DNA of 64,000 nt. Source: Achatina immaculata. Taxonomy: Eukaryota; Mollusca; Gastropoda; Stylommatophora; Achatinidae. The position numbers and the translations under genes were made by a program. The stretch covers positions 6,706,812-6,770,811 of the forward strand of contig CM019714.1 in the NCBI GenBank assembly GCA_009760885.1. Reading direction: 5' to 3'. Positions within the stretch are counted from its first letter, which is position 1; each line of letters begins with the position of its first letter. Shown here piece by piece: positions 32,915 to 43,400 of this stretch. The notes under the pieces are model-generated. The model did no database searches, had not been told where the DNA came from, and saw nothing but the letters and a program-made list of their open reading frames with translations.

Positions 32915-33590
32915 GTTTTTTCTGAAGCTTGCTTGTTCTTTTCTGCTGCTATCATGATTCTGTTTAGTTTGATATGTTTTCTGTTGCTATCATGATTCTG
33001 TTTAGTTTGATATGTTTTCTGTTGCTATCGTGATTCTGTTTAGTTTGATATGTTTCCTGTTGCTATCATGATTCTGTTTAGTTTGATATGTTTTCTACTA
33101 TGATTCTGTTTAGTTTGATATGTTTCCTGTTGCTATCATGATTCTGTTTAGTTTGATATGTTTTCTACAATGATTCTGTTTAGTTTGATATGTTTTCTAT
33201 TGCTATCATGATTCTGTTTAGTTTGATATGTTTTCTACCATGATTCTGTTTAGTTTGATGTTTTCTGTTGCTATCATGATTCTGTCTAGTTTGATATATT
33301 TTCTGCCGCTGTTATGACTTTGTTTAGTTTGATATGTTTTCTGCTGCTGTTATGACTTTGTTTAGTTTGATATGTTTTCTGCTGCTGTTATGACTTTGTT
33401 TAGGTTACTATGTTTTGTTGCTGTCATGATTCTGTTTAGTTTGATGTTTTCTATTGATGTCATGATTCTGTTTAGTTTGATGTTTTCTATTGATGTCATG
33501 ATTCTGTTTAGTTTGATGTTTTCTATTGATGTCACGATTCTGTTTAGTTTGATGTTTTCTATTGATGTCATGATTCTGTTTAGGCTGATT
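32915..33590. repeat. 36-38-bp minisatellite derived from LINE B RT (array C)
   Basis: About 18 copies. On the minus strand the 36-bp units encode LNRIMTSIENIK repeatedly and run directly from the LINE reading RISLNRIMT. The units nearer 33.0 kb are 38 bp (atgattctgtttagtttgat...). Confidence 0.88.
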
Positions 33591-33834
33591 CGACTGAAAC
33601 TTTCGCTGGTGAGTAAGAGGTGTGTAATGCCTCTTCAGCTCTCACTCATGCTTGAGTCTCCTATCTTGGTTGTGTGGACTGTTAACCCAGTCTTTTATTT
33701 CTCTGAGGCTTTCTCTGTCATAAACTCTGTGTAGTGTTTGGCGTAGCTACTGTGTTATTTCATTGTTTTCTGCTTTCACCATTTCTGCTCTTGCTCTCCT
33801 TAACTTGCACTTCGCCAGCTTTTAGCTTATCGCT
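33591..33834 (-). other. LINE B RT segment between arrays
   Basis: Degraded RT sequence; on the minus strand 'RGITHLLLTSESFSRISLNR' corresponds to the RGI-x-LL...NRI stretch before the RT palm. Confidence 0.55.
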
Positions 33835-34610
33835 ATCTTAACCTCCATTATTGTTAAAGGTCCCTGGTTTATCTTAACCTCTTCTATTGCTATAGGTCCC
33901 GCGTTTACCCTAACCTCTTCTATTGTCATATCCCTCGTTTATCCTAATCTCTTCTATTGTTATAGGTCCCGCATTTATCTTAACCTCTTTTATTGTTATA
34001 GGCCCCTCGTTTATCCTAACCTCTTCTACTGTTATAAGTCCCTAATTTATCCTAACCTCTTCTATTGTTATAAGTCCCGCATTTATCCTAACCTCTTCTA
34101 TTTTTATAAGTCCCGCATTTACCCTAACCTCTTCTATTGTTATAGGTCCCGCATTTATCCTAACCTCTTCTATTGTTATAAGTCCCGCATTTATCCTAAC
34201 CTCTTCTATTGTTATAAGTCTCGCATTTATCCTAGCATCTTCTATTGTTATAGGTCCCGCGTTTATCCTAACCTCTTCTATTGTTATATCCCTCGTTTAT
34301 CCTAACCTCTTTTATTGTTATAGGTCCCTCGTTTATCCTAACCTCTTCTATTGTTATATCCCTCGTTTATCCTAATCTCTTCTATTGTTATAGGTCCCTC
34401 GTTTATCCTACCCTCTTCTATGATTATAAGTCCCGCATTTATCCTAACATCTTCTATTGTTATATCCCTCGTTTATCCTAACCTCTTTTTTTGTTATAGG
34501 TCCTTCGTTTATCCTAACCTCTTCTATTGTTATAGGTCCCTCGTTTATCATAACCTCTTCTATTGTTATAGGTCCCGCATTTATCTTAATTTCTTCTTTT
34601 GCTGGTGCTA
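33835..34610. repeat. 36-bp minisatellite derived from LINE B (array B)
   Basis: About 21 copies. On the minus strand the unit encodes GPITIEEVRINA, and the array starts exactly where the LINE reads 'AKEEIKINAGPITIEEV'. Some units lack four bases and break the frame. Confidence 0.9.
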
Positions 34611-34789
34611 TATCTGCTATAACTTGAGGCTGGGGTCTACCTAGTAGATTGCTGAAATATTCTCTCCATCTTACAGTTTTTCCATTTTCTCCATTTATTT
34701 GTTTTCCATCTTGCGTCTTTAGTTGCTCAGTTTGCCTTGAGTAAAGATTGCCTCCAGTCGTTCTGTAGCACTGTGTCTTGTAAGTTATG

Positions 34790-35555
34790 ATTATTGCATT
34801 ATTATTATTATTATTCTTGTTACAAAATATTTAAAATGTGGGAGAAGAACGCTCCCACGGTAGTAGAAAACCGACTCCCATGAAGACTGGAGCTGACAAG
34901 CGTAACTAAAGAAGCAGACAAAGATAAGTGGGTGGACATCTCAACTAGAAATGTATGACCCTGGAAGCATATGACCTACATATCCAAAACTAATGGACGA
35001 GTATCGAATGACAGAACAGGATGACCGAAGGCCTGTAAAATCAAGAAAACAGGACGCGAAGAGACAGATGGACACAGAGACGCAGGGAGACTAGTAGGAA
35101 GAGGTAGGATGACGGAGCTTCTAGAACGAGAAGTAGCTTTAGAGCAGACAGAGATTCATACTACGAGATAGAAAGTGACTTTAGTACTACAGTGAGGGAA
35201 AGGCAAGTTTGATATTTTGGAAAGCTGTGAAAAATGCTTCTGATTGCTTTAGTCTGAAACGTATGAACTTCGGTTGATGAGTATTAAAGTGAACTATATA
35301 AATTTGACATCAAGAACCAACCATATAGAGTTTTGTTATGACTATGTGTGTTAAGAGTTCAGTCATGTGATGAACCGTGTGGAGTGACATGATGAGCTGC
35401 TGAACCAAACAAAAGCAACATCAAATGTTGTCGCGGCAACATACTAAAATAGCAGTGAAAGAAAGTAAATTAACAATCATATCAAAGAACAGACAAGACT
35501 ACAGTTTACAACCCAAAGAACACCGTATATCAGGAATAATGTAATAATATACAGT
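34790..35555. mobile_element. Unclassified ~765-bp insertion inside LINE B
   Basis: LINE B coding sequence is recognisable on both sides (LYKTIRI near 35560; REQTEQ-like LKTQDGKQ near 34730), but not in this stretch. The low-coordinate end has an (ATT)n run at 34797-34814, i.e. an (AAT)n tail on the minus strand, suggesting a truncated non-LTR element in minus orientation. No coding motif is recognised. Confidence 0.45.
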
Positions 35556-35949
35556 CTTACATTGTTATAATTCTAATGGTTTTGTAGGGTGTCTTCATGT
35601 CACTACTCTGTGCAGCTGCTTTTTGTTTTTTCTACCAATGCATCAGAAAAATGTCATCTGTCTTGTTGGCTTGATCGTTTTACTTCTTTGTCTTTCTGGG
35701 CATATTCGTTGTTTGCTTGTTCTTTTAATCGTTTTTTTTTTGTATTTAGAAGCTTAAATTTTAGTTTTATTCTTTGCTCAATGTTGTCTCATGTGGTTTT
35801 ACTAATACATATTTTTTAAAAGACCTTTTATGCTGTTTCTTCCAAAGCGTTTTTAAAATCCGCTGTAGTCAGTTCTTCGCTGTTTTGTAGCGCATTAAAG
35901 CTATTATTTTTTTTTTTTTTTATTTCAGGGAAAATTTTCCTTTGATCTG

Positions 35950-36960
35950 ATTGTCCTGTAGTTGTTTTGTGTCAAAGTTTAGGTTCCTTCTTTCTCCTAG
36001 TTTTGCGTCAAAGTCAAAACTCCTTTTGTATCAAAGTCTAGGTTCGCTCCATTTCATAGTTTTTTTTTGTCAAAAATCTAGGTTCATTCTTTCTCTTAGC
36101 TTTGTATCAAAGTCTAAGTTCCTTCTTTCTCTTAGTTTTGTGTCAAAGTCTAGGTTCCTTCTATCTCCTAGTTCTGTAACTAGCTTCCTTCTTTCTCTTA
36201 GTTTTGCATCAAAGTCTAGCTTCCTTCATTCTCCTAGTTTTATGCCAAAGTTTAGGTTCCTTCTTTCTCATAGTTTTGCATCAAAGTCTAGCTTCCTTCA
36301 TTCTCTTAGTTTTATGCCAAAGTTTAGGTTCCTTCTTTCTCATAGTTTTGCATCAAAGTCTAGATTCCTTCATTCTCCTAGTTTTATGCCAAAGTTTAAA
36401 TTCCTTCTTTCTCATAGTTTTGCATCAAAGTCTAGCTTCCTTCATTCTCCTAGTTTTATGCCAAAGTTTAGGTTCCTTCTTTCTCATAGTTTTGTGTCAA
36501 AACCTCGGTTCCTGTTTTTTCCTATTTTTCTGTCAAAGCCTAGGTTTATTCTTTCTCCTAGTTTTGTGTCAGTTTAGGTTCCTTCTTTCACATAGTTTTG
36601 TGTCAAAGCCTAGGTCCTTATTTCTCCTTGTTTTTGTGTCAAAGTCTAGGTTCCTTCTTTCTCCTTATTTTGTGTCAAAGTCTAGGTTCCTTCTTTCTCA
36701 TAGTCTTCTCTGAAAGTCTAGGTTCCTTCTTTCTCATAGTCTTCTCTGAAAGTCTAGGTTCCTTCTTTCTCATAGTCTTCTCTGAAAGTCTAGGTTCCTT
36801 CTTTCTCATAGTCTTCTCTGAAAGTCTATGTTCCTTCTTTCTCATAGTCTTCTCTGAAAGTCTATGTTCCTTCTTTCTCATAGTCTTCTCTGAAAGTCTA
36901 TGTTCCTTCTTTCTCATAGTCTTCTCTGAAAGTCTATGTTCCTTCTTTCTCTTAGTGTTG
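35950..36960. repeat. 36-bp minisatellite derived from LINE B linker (array A)
   Basis: About 28 copies of a 36-bp unit. On the minus strand one frame encodes MRKKEPRLSEKT and related frames encode NLDFDTKLRERR. The neighbouring LINE sequence reads FDTKQLQD, so the unit comes from the LINE itself. The high-coordinate third is the most homogeneous, and a 72-bp two-unit pattern is visible at 36190-36480. Confidence 0.9.
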
Positions 36961-37700
36961 TTTTATTGAGGTTCAGTTTTAATATGACCATTATGAGGTT
37001 GTTGTCACTTCCCATATCAGCTCCTCTTCTGGCAAAATCATAATGGAGAGAACTTTTCCAACTGCTGTTTATAAGATCAGTTTGGTTCTCTGTTGCTCCA
37101 TAAGATGACCTCTAAATAGTGTCTTGAAATAGCTTGTGCTGGAAATCGTTCCTCTTATAATCAACTTATTTTCTCACAGAAACTGCAGTTTCTCTCCATT
37201 TAAGAATTTCCCCCACACCTTCTCTACCAGTTATATTTTGATGATGTTCGTTATTCCTGCCAACTTTTGCATTGAAATCGGCTACGATGTATGTCACGTC
37301 AAGGGACTTTATCCTCTGTTGTGTACAGACTGTAATAAAAGTTCCCTTTAACGTCTTTCTCTCCACATTCTGTAAGTATGTAGCATACTATGACTGACAG
37401 ATTTTTGAATGATGATTTCGTTTTGGCATACAGCTTTCTTCCATCTGTTGGCTTCCATTCTGTCAGAGTTTCAGAGACTTTTTAGTTCATGATTAATGCT
37501 ACTAATTCTTGGTGGTTATTTTCTCTTTCTGATCATAGCGTGATCCCTTTTCGTCCGTGTGTTCATCTTTCCCCTTTCCTTGTCTTCCGCGCTTCTTGGC
37601 CTTCCAGTATGTAAAAGTTGTATGGTTTGATTTCTCTTGTTCTCACATTCCCTGCCTGGTTTAATGTTCTAACACTCTAACTTTCACGTTTAGGCACAGT

Positions 37701-37896
37701 TTTTGGTGTTACCAAGTGGCCACGTGGTGTGTTTGATGTCGGGGTTCTGCTGTCAGCATGTTGGTTTGTTGTTGCAAGCTTTCATCAACATCCCTCACGG
37801 ATCCAGTTTCCTGACTAACTTCGCTCCTCTCACCGACGTCTTCGAATTCTCTTGCCTGAAATTATTACTTGTAAAAATGTTACAGTTGATGGGCGG
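37701..37896. other. Sequence upstream of LINE B endonuclease
   Basis: On the minus strand a short open stretch (SKTSVRGAKLVRKLDPWGML) could be the LINE B 5' region. It is not identified further. Confidence 0.4.
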
Positions 37897-39840
37897 ACCG
37901 TTTGTAGGTGGACCACAGAGTCTTGCTCCAAACAGGTCAGTCATTATATGTAGGTGGACCACAGAGTCTTGCTCCAAACAGGTCAGTCATTATATGTAGG
38001 TGGACCACAGAGTCTTGCTCCAAACAGGTCAGTCATTATATGTAGGTGGACCCCAGAGTCTTGCTCCAAACAGGTCAGTCATTATATGTAGGTGGACCAC
38101 AGAGTCTTGCTCCAAACAGGTCAGTCATTATATGTAGGTGGACCACAGAGTCTTGCTCCAAACAGGTCAGTCATTATATGTAGGTGGACCACAGAGTCTT
38201 GCTCCAAACAGGTCAGTCATTATATGTAGGTGGACCACAGAGTCTTGCTCCAAACAGGTCAGTCATTATATGTAGGTGGACCACAGAGTCTTGCTCCAAA
38301 CAGGTCAGTCATTATATGTAGGTGGACCCCAGAGTCTTGCTCCAAACAGGTCAGTCATTATATGTAGGTGGACCACAGAGTCTTGCTCCAAACAAGTCAG
38401 TCATTATATGTAGGTGGACCACAGAGTCTTGCTCCAAACAAGTCAGTCATTATATGTAGGTGGACCACAGAGTCTTGCTCCAAACAGTCAGTCATTATAT
38501 GTAGGTGGACCACAGAATCTTGCTCCAAGCAACATTCATTCATTTGAATGTCCCTTGCGGAACTTTGCCTCACTAACAGCACTCCTGTAGGCCTCTCGGT
38601 TGTGAGCAAGATGGCTTGCTGCTGATGCATCCATTTGCAGATCGTCAACGGTGTCTTGCAGCCATCTTCGTTTTGGTCTTCCTCTTTTTCTTTTTCCCAT
38701 TATGTATCCTTCCAGTACGGTCTTCTCTAAATTATCATAACGTTTAATGTGTCCAAAATATTTAAGTTTTCTCTCTTTAATCCTCTTTACTAGCCAGCTT
38801 ATTCAATATTAAGCTCTTGTAGTATAGATATATATATTTTTTTTTGTGTACACGATATTCTCTTCTGTAGCATTTACGTTCAAAGGCATTTATGTGTTTC
38901 TCAGCTGTTTTGTTAAGTGTCCAGGTTTCACAGACGTATGTTGCGGTGGGAAAGATGCATGCCCTTAAAAATCTTATTTTTGTGGTTCTGTCTGCTCCAC
39001 TCCACAGATTCTTTATTTGTTTTACTTTCTAAAGAGCGATGGATGTCCTCCTTTTAATTTCCCTCATTGTATCTCAGTTATTAGTTAGTAGTGATCCAAG
39101 ATATTCAAACCTCTCCACTTCTTCCAATTTTTCCTCATTGATACATATTTCAGTTGCCTTGTTTGTTTTGTTAGTTGTCATCAATTTAGTTTTCTTCTCA
39201 TTAAGATAGAGGTTCTGCTCTTCGCTGTTCTTACGGACTGACATAATTAGTTTTTCCATGTCTTTTTGTGTTGTGGATAGTAACACTATGTCATCAGCAT
39301 ATCTAATTTCTGGTATTTCATAACCTCCAATTGTTATGGCATCGTAATATTTTTTGTCTACATCTTCTCTAACATTCCTCATTATATTTTCAGTATACAA
39401 GTTAAATAAGTAAGGTGACAATATGCACCCCTGATGGATCCCTTGTTTTATATCACACCAAGTTGTTGTTTCACCATTTATTCTTACTGCTGCCTGTTGG
39501 TCTAGATACAGCAGTGATGTTAATTGTATCAAATGTGTTGGAAATCCCATTTTTTTCCATTATTTCCCAAAGTTTCTGGTGTTGTACACAATCAAATACC
39601 TTTGAGTAGTCTATAAAGCATAAATATAGATTCATATTAAACTCTCTGCATTTCTCTATTATTAATCTTAGATTGAATATATGATCTCTTGGTCCTCTTC
39701 CTTGCCTGAAACCAGCTTGGACCATATTGACTTTTTATTCTATTTGCTCCAAACAACAAGTCAGTCATTATATGTAGGTGGACCCCAGGGTCTTGCTCCA
39801 AATAACAAATCAGTCATTATATGTAGGTGGAGCCCAGAGT
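37897..39840. repeat. 46-bp minisatellite, split by RTE family A insertion
   Basis: About 13 highly similar copies of a 46-bp unit (gtaggtggaccacagagtct...) lie at 37897-38520, and two more at 39745-39840 beyond the RTE insertion. Copies are more than 90% alike by eye, so the array is young. Single-base variants (ggaccccagag) recur in distant copies, suggesting block-wise homogenisation. Confidence 0.9.
38533..39744 (-). mobile_element. RTE-like LINE, family A copy 3
   Basis: The minus strand carries the reverse transcriptase 3' half: MVQAGFRQGRGPRDHIFNLR, 'CFIDYSKVFDCVQHQKLWEI', then after a frameshift 'DIKQGIHQGCILSPYLFNLY', 'IRYADDIVLLSTTQKDMEKL', and the C-terminal region down to the CATTCATTCATT end at 38533. 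It is flanked by a 12-bp near-duplication, tgctccaagcaa at 38521-38532 and tgctccaaacaa at 39745-39756. It is more diverged than copies 1 and 2. Confidence 0.85.
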
Positions 39841-40886
39841 GAGAAACTTTAGTGTATACAACACCTGTCTCGTTCCAACAGTAGAACTGGTTACCCGACA
39901 CGTTTTGTAAGGTGCACAGCTCTAAAGTCATTTTTTTTTCTTTTACTCAATGAAGACATATCAGAGATTATCAGCACATCCAAATGTCAGTATATTCAGG
40001 TTATAAAAGTGCTCTCGGAGGGTCCTAGAACAGCGCCTTATTTTCCAGACTGGCTGTCTCCACCCAGCTGGAATTAACAATGTCTTCAGCTTTCTGTAAC
40101 TTCTTTATTTTTCCACTGGCATTTTTTTTTAAACTCTACTTTCTTTCTCTATGCTACCCCTCCCTACCACCACCCTATTTTCTTCTCTGCCAACATATTG
40201 GTCTTGTCCTATTCACCAGTTTCACATTTTCTCCCTGAAGGTGTTTATGTTCTTCATTCATTATCTCTCCGCGTCCCCTTTTCCCTCCTCTTTTTTTCCC
40301 CCCCCCCCCAAACCTCCAGCGGCTATCATGTTTCTATTGCCTTCCTCCCACCCCTTTCTCCCACTTGTTCTCATCCTTTCTCTCCACCTCTTCTTTACGA
40401 TTGGCTCTATCGGGCATCTTTTGTTTGGAGGCAGCGTGGTCTTTCCTTCTCCCTTCTACCACACACATTTCTGTTTCCTACTTGGAGGAAGAGACATTCA
40501 GATAAGTTCTTCTTGTTTTTGTTTCGTTGTGTATGTATCCTCGAATAAGGCTCACGCCGAAATATCGGATGTTGTATGTTTTTCATTTATACATTCTCAT
40601 ACTTTCTATTCGTTTTTTTATCACCTTACTTACTCCCTCCCTCACTTTGTAAAACTGCACCATACACATCTGTCTACCTTATTTATTTAAAATGGTTCTA
40701 GTGGAGTAGAGATAGCCAGATGTGTATGGAGCAGGTGATGTTAAACAAACAGTAATAAACCAATAATTCGAGTATATACCTTTATCAAGCAGTAGGAAAA
40801 TAACGAGAGAAGAAATAAACACAAAAATAACACTTAGCTGGCAGAGATCTTCTTAGAACGTCAAGAAGGTATTGCTTATCACTCAC
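39841..40886. other. P450 intron 1, 5' part; pyrimidine-rich
   Basis: No gene is supported. A pyrimidine-rich tract with a C11 run lies at about 40140-40450. The open frames at 40151-40690 are compositional, with no motif or splice signal that I can recognise. Confidence 0.5.
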
Positions 40887-41107
40887 CTGAAAATGTCTCC
40901 ATGCTTTGCTCTCCATTTCTTGAAATGAGGTCGAAGGTTTGAACTCATGTGAAGCAGGTTGCCCAGTAGCGGTAGTGGTCGTGCAGGAAACGGCTGGAGA
41001 CGAGGCACAAGTATACAAATTACACAAAGAACATATCTCAGAATGTAAAGTAAGGCTATTACATTCACGAATATAAGGTATTTAACTGCATAGAAGATAA
41101 CTAAAAT
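40887..41107 (-). CDS. Cytochrome P450, CYP2 clan: exon 1 (start uncertain)
   Basis: The exon encodes an N-terminal membrane anchor (LIFVNVIALLYILRYVLCVI), the Pro-rich hinge LQPFPARPLPLLGNLLH, and 'LRPHFKKWRAKHGDIF'. It ends TTTTCAG|GTGAGT in phase 2, and AG joins the first base of exon 2 to give Ser. With 73 codons here, 39 from exon 2 and 392 from exon 3, the protein is about 504 residues, the normal CYP2 length. The position equivalent to the ATG of the duplicate at 4550 is ATT (41107-41105), and no in-frame ATG precedes the anchor before a stop at 41155-41153. Either translation starts in an upstream exon (an acceptor-like 'tttttgttattttag' overlaps this point) or the start is lost. Confidence 0.8.
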
Positions 41108-42199
41108 AACAAAAACAAGTTCAAAATAAGTTGAAGGGCCACCCTTTCTTGTTTAGAAGACACTGGATGAGAGCACAGTAAACGATAGATATAGTTATTG
41201 ACTGTCAAAAATTATCATTTCTTTTGTGCTTCCGTTGTTTATGAGTAAATATGAGATCTGAGTTGAGTATAATGATATTTAATGCGAACTAATCTTTCGG
41301 TTCATCAGCGTCTTGTGTCACGCCTTCAAGAAATGATGTGATCCATTAGTATCACATTCCTTCGTCAAATTCATGAATGAATAACACATTCATTCATCGA
41401 AATCACATTCGTTCTTGATTATTCCATTCATCTGTAAGTATCACATTCATCTATTACTATCGCATTCATGTCCTAGTATCACATTTAGATGCGTTAATTT
41501 TTTTGTTGCTGCTGTTTAAGGTAATGTTGTCAGAGAGACTTAAGAGGGCGGGCCATAGAGATGTCTGTCTCTCTGACTGACACATGTCGCTAGTCAGTAA
41601 ATTGAATTCTTCCCCATCTTACGATATTTTTTCATCCTGGACCAAACTTTCACATCTGTGGTTTGAGCAGACTGATATTATGGTGAGACAGGTAATAGGA
41701 CTTACCGATCTCCTTGGCAACGTTACATCAACGCCATCTTTGTTTGCAACGCCTTCGTTAAAGACAGCCTCATTCATAAAAATAAATACATCGAGGATAG
41801 TGACAAGTCGATAAAAGTGCTGCAATGAAAGCAGCGAGTATTTGAGCTTATTAGTCCAGTAACATGTGAAATGATGGCGGGGTAGGCTCGCTGCCTTACT
41901 TCAGGAAAATCTAAATATCCCACTTGAAGGTGCTGAAAGCCAGCTAAGCATAGATCATTTCTCCCTTGGTTTAAAGCTGCAACATTCTCCGCGGGAAAAA
42001 GGACTGAGAACACACTGAGCCTCAGCTGACACGGTCACACAAGACTAAATATCTTCACGCTCTGTCAGTCATCCATGTATGTTGCTGGATAATGTTAATA
42101 TAAGTTGTGACGTCTCGGCTGAGGAAACAGAGACCCATGAAATGTACTGGGTGGGACATAACGGGTGGGACATAATTTAAAATCAGTTATCTTGGACTA

Positions 42200-43400
42200 G
42201 AACAAACACTTTTTCTTGTTGTTATTGTATTGTTAAGTCTAACTGTTTCTTATTGTTATTGTACTGTTATGTCTTCCCGCTTCTTGTTGTTATTGTACTG
42301 TTAGTCGTACTGCTATTGTATTATTATTCTCACGTTAAATTATAGTCTTACTCACTGTTATGCTTATAATCTGTTCTACTTCTTTTCAGTGTTACTATTA
42401 TAATATGTCTTAGCAGTACACTTTATAATTATATTTAGATCTTAGAGCTTTTCACTCTTATTCTCCTGTTATAGAGATTCTTATTCTTATTCTCATGTTA
42501 TATCCTAGTGCTTCCTACCCTTATTATCATGTTATATCCTAGTGCTTCCTACCCTTATTATCATGTTATATCCTAGTGCTTCCTACCCTTATTATCATGT
42601 TATATCCTAGTGCTTCCTACCCTTAATCTAGTGTTATATCCTAGTACTTCCTACTCTTATTCTCATGTTATATCCTAGTGCTTCCTACCCTTATTATCAT
42701 GTTATATCCTAGTGCTTCCTACCCTTATTATCATGTTATATCCTAGTGCTTCCTACCCTTATTATCATGTTATATCCTAGTGCCTCCTACCCTTATTATC
42801 ATGTTATATCCTAGTGCTTCCTACCCTTAATCTCATGTTATATCCTAGTACTTCCTACTCTTATTCTCATGTTATATCCTAGTGCTTCATACCCTTATTA
42901 TCATGTTATATCCTAGTGCTTCCTACCCTTAATCTCATGTTATATCCTAGTGCTTCCTACCCTTATTCTCATGTTATATCCTAGTGCTTCATACCCTTAA
43001 TCTCATGTTATATCCTAGTGCTTCCTACCCTTAATCTCATGTTATATCCTAGTGCTTCCTACCCTTAATCTCATGTTATATCCTAGTGCTTCCTACCCTT
43101 ACTTTCATGTTATATCCTAGTGCTTCCTACCCTTAATCTCATGTTATATCCTAGTGCGTCCTACCCTTATTCTCATGTTATATCCTAGTGCGTCCTACCC
43201 TTAATCTCATGTTATATCCTAGTGCTTCCTACGCTTATTCTCATATGCAGGAAACTCTCTACCGCAGAGAGCGGAAAAACAACACAACTCCTTCAGATCA
43301 TCAGAGGAAGTACCCCCCCCCCCTCAGACAAGTGTTTCGGCTCTCATGTTATATCCTAGTGCTTCCTACCCTTATTCTCATGTTATATCCTAGTGCTTCT
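42200..43400. repeat. 34-bp minisatellite, first subfamily
   Basis: After a short irregular part, about 27 copies of a 34-bp unit (tcctagtgcttcctaccctt...) run from 42480 to 43250. A unique insert with a C11 run lies at 43238-43345, and two more units follow. Confidence 0.9.

Larger units (their letters stand above)
31320..37700 (-). mobile_element. Long RTE-like LINE, family B, inflated by four internal minisatellites
   Basis: Reading from 37.7 kb down the minus strand, the domains of an RTE-type protein appear in order. Endonuclease: LSVRTLNQAGNV (about 37680), 'VTYIVADFNAKVGRNNEHHQ' (37300), 'ARRGADMGSDNNLIMVILKL' (37010). Linker: 'FDTKQLQDNQIKGKFSL' (35950) and 'EQANNEYAQKDKEVKRSSQQ' (35690). 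RT: 'WREYFSNLLGRPQPQVIADI' (34640), 'RISLNRIMTS' (33580), 'TLRQILRQCNERNNSLYTLF', 'NFEKTFDSIDRNIL' (32840). C-terminus: 'RRWQWVGHTMRVTDEF' (31950). Four tandem arrays (31405-31845, 32915-33590, 33835-34610, 35950-36960) and one insertion (34790-35555) interrupt it. It is badly mutated and dead. Confidence 0.8.

Noticed and set aside
40151..40690. 179-codon plus frame, Phe/Ser/Pro-rich
   Set aside because: Explained by pyrimidine-rich composition with C and T runs; antisense within P450 intron 1.
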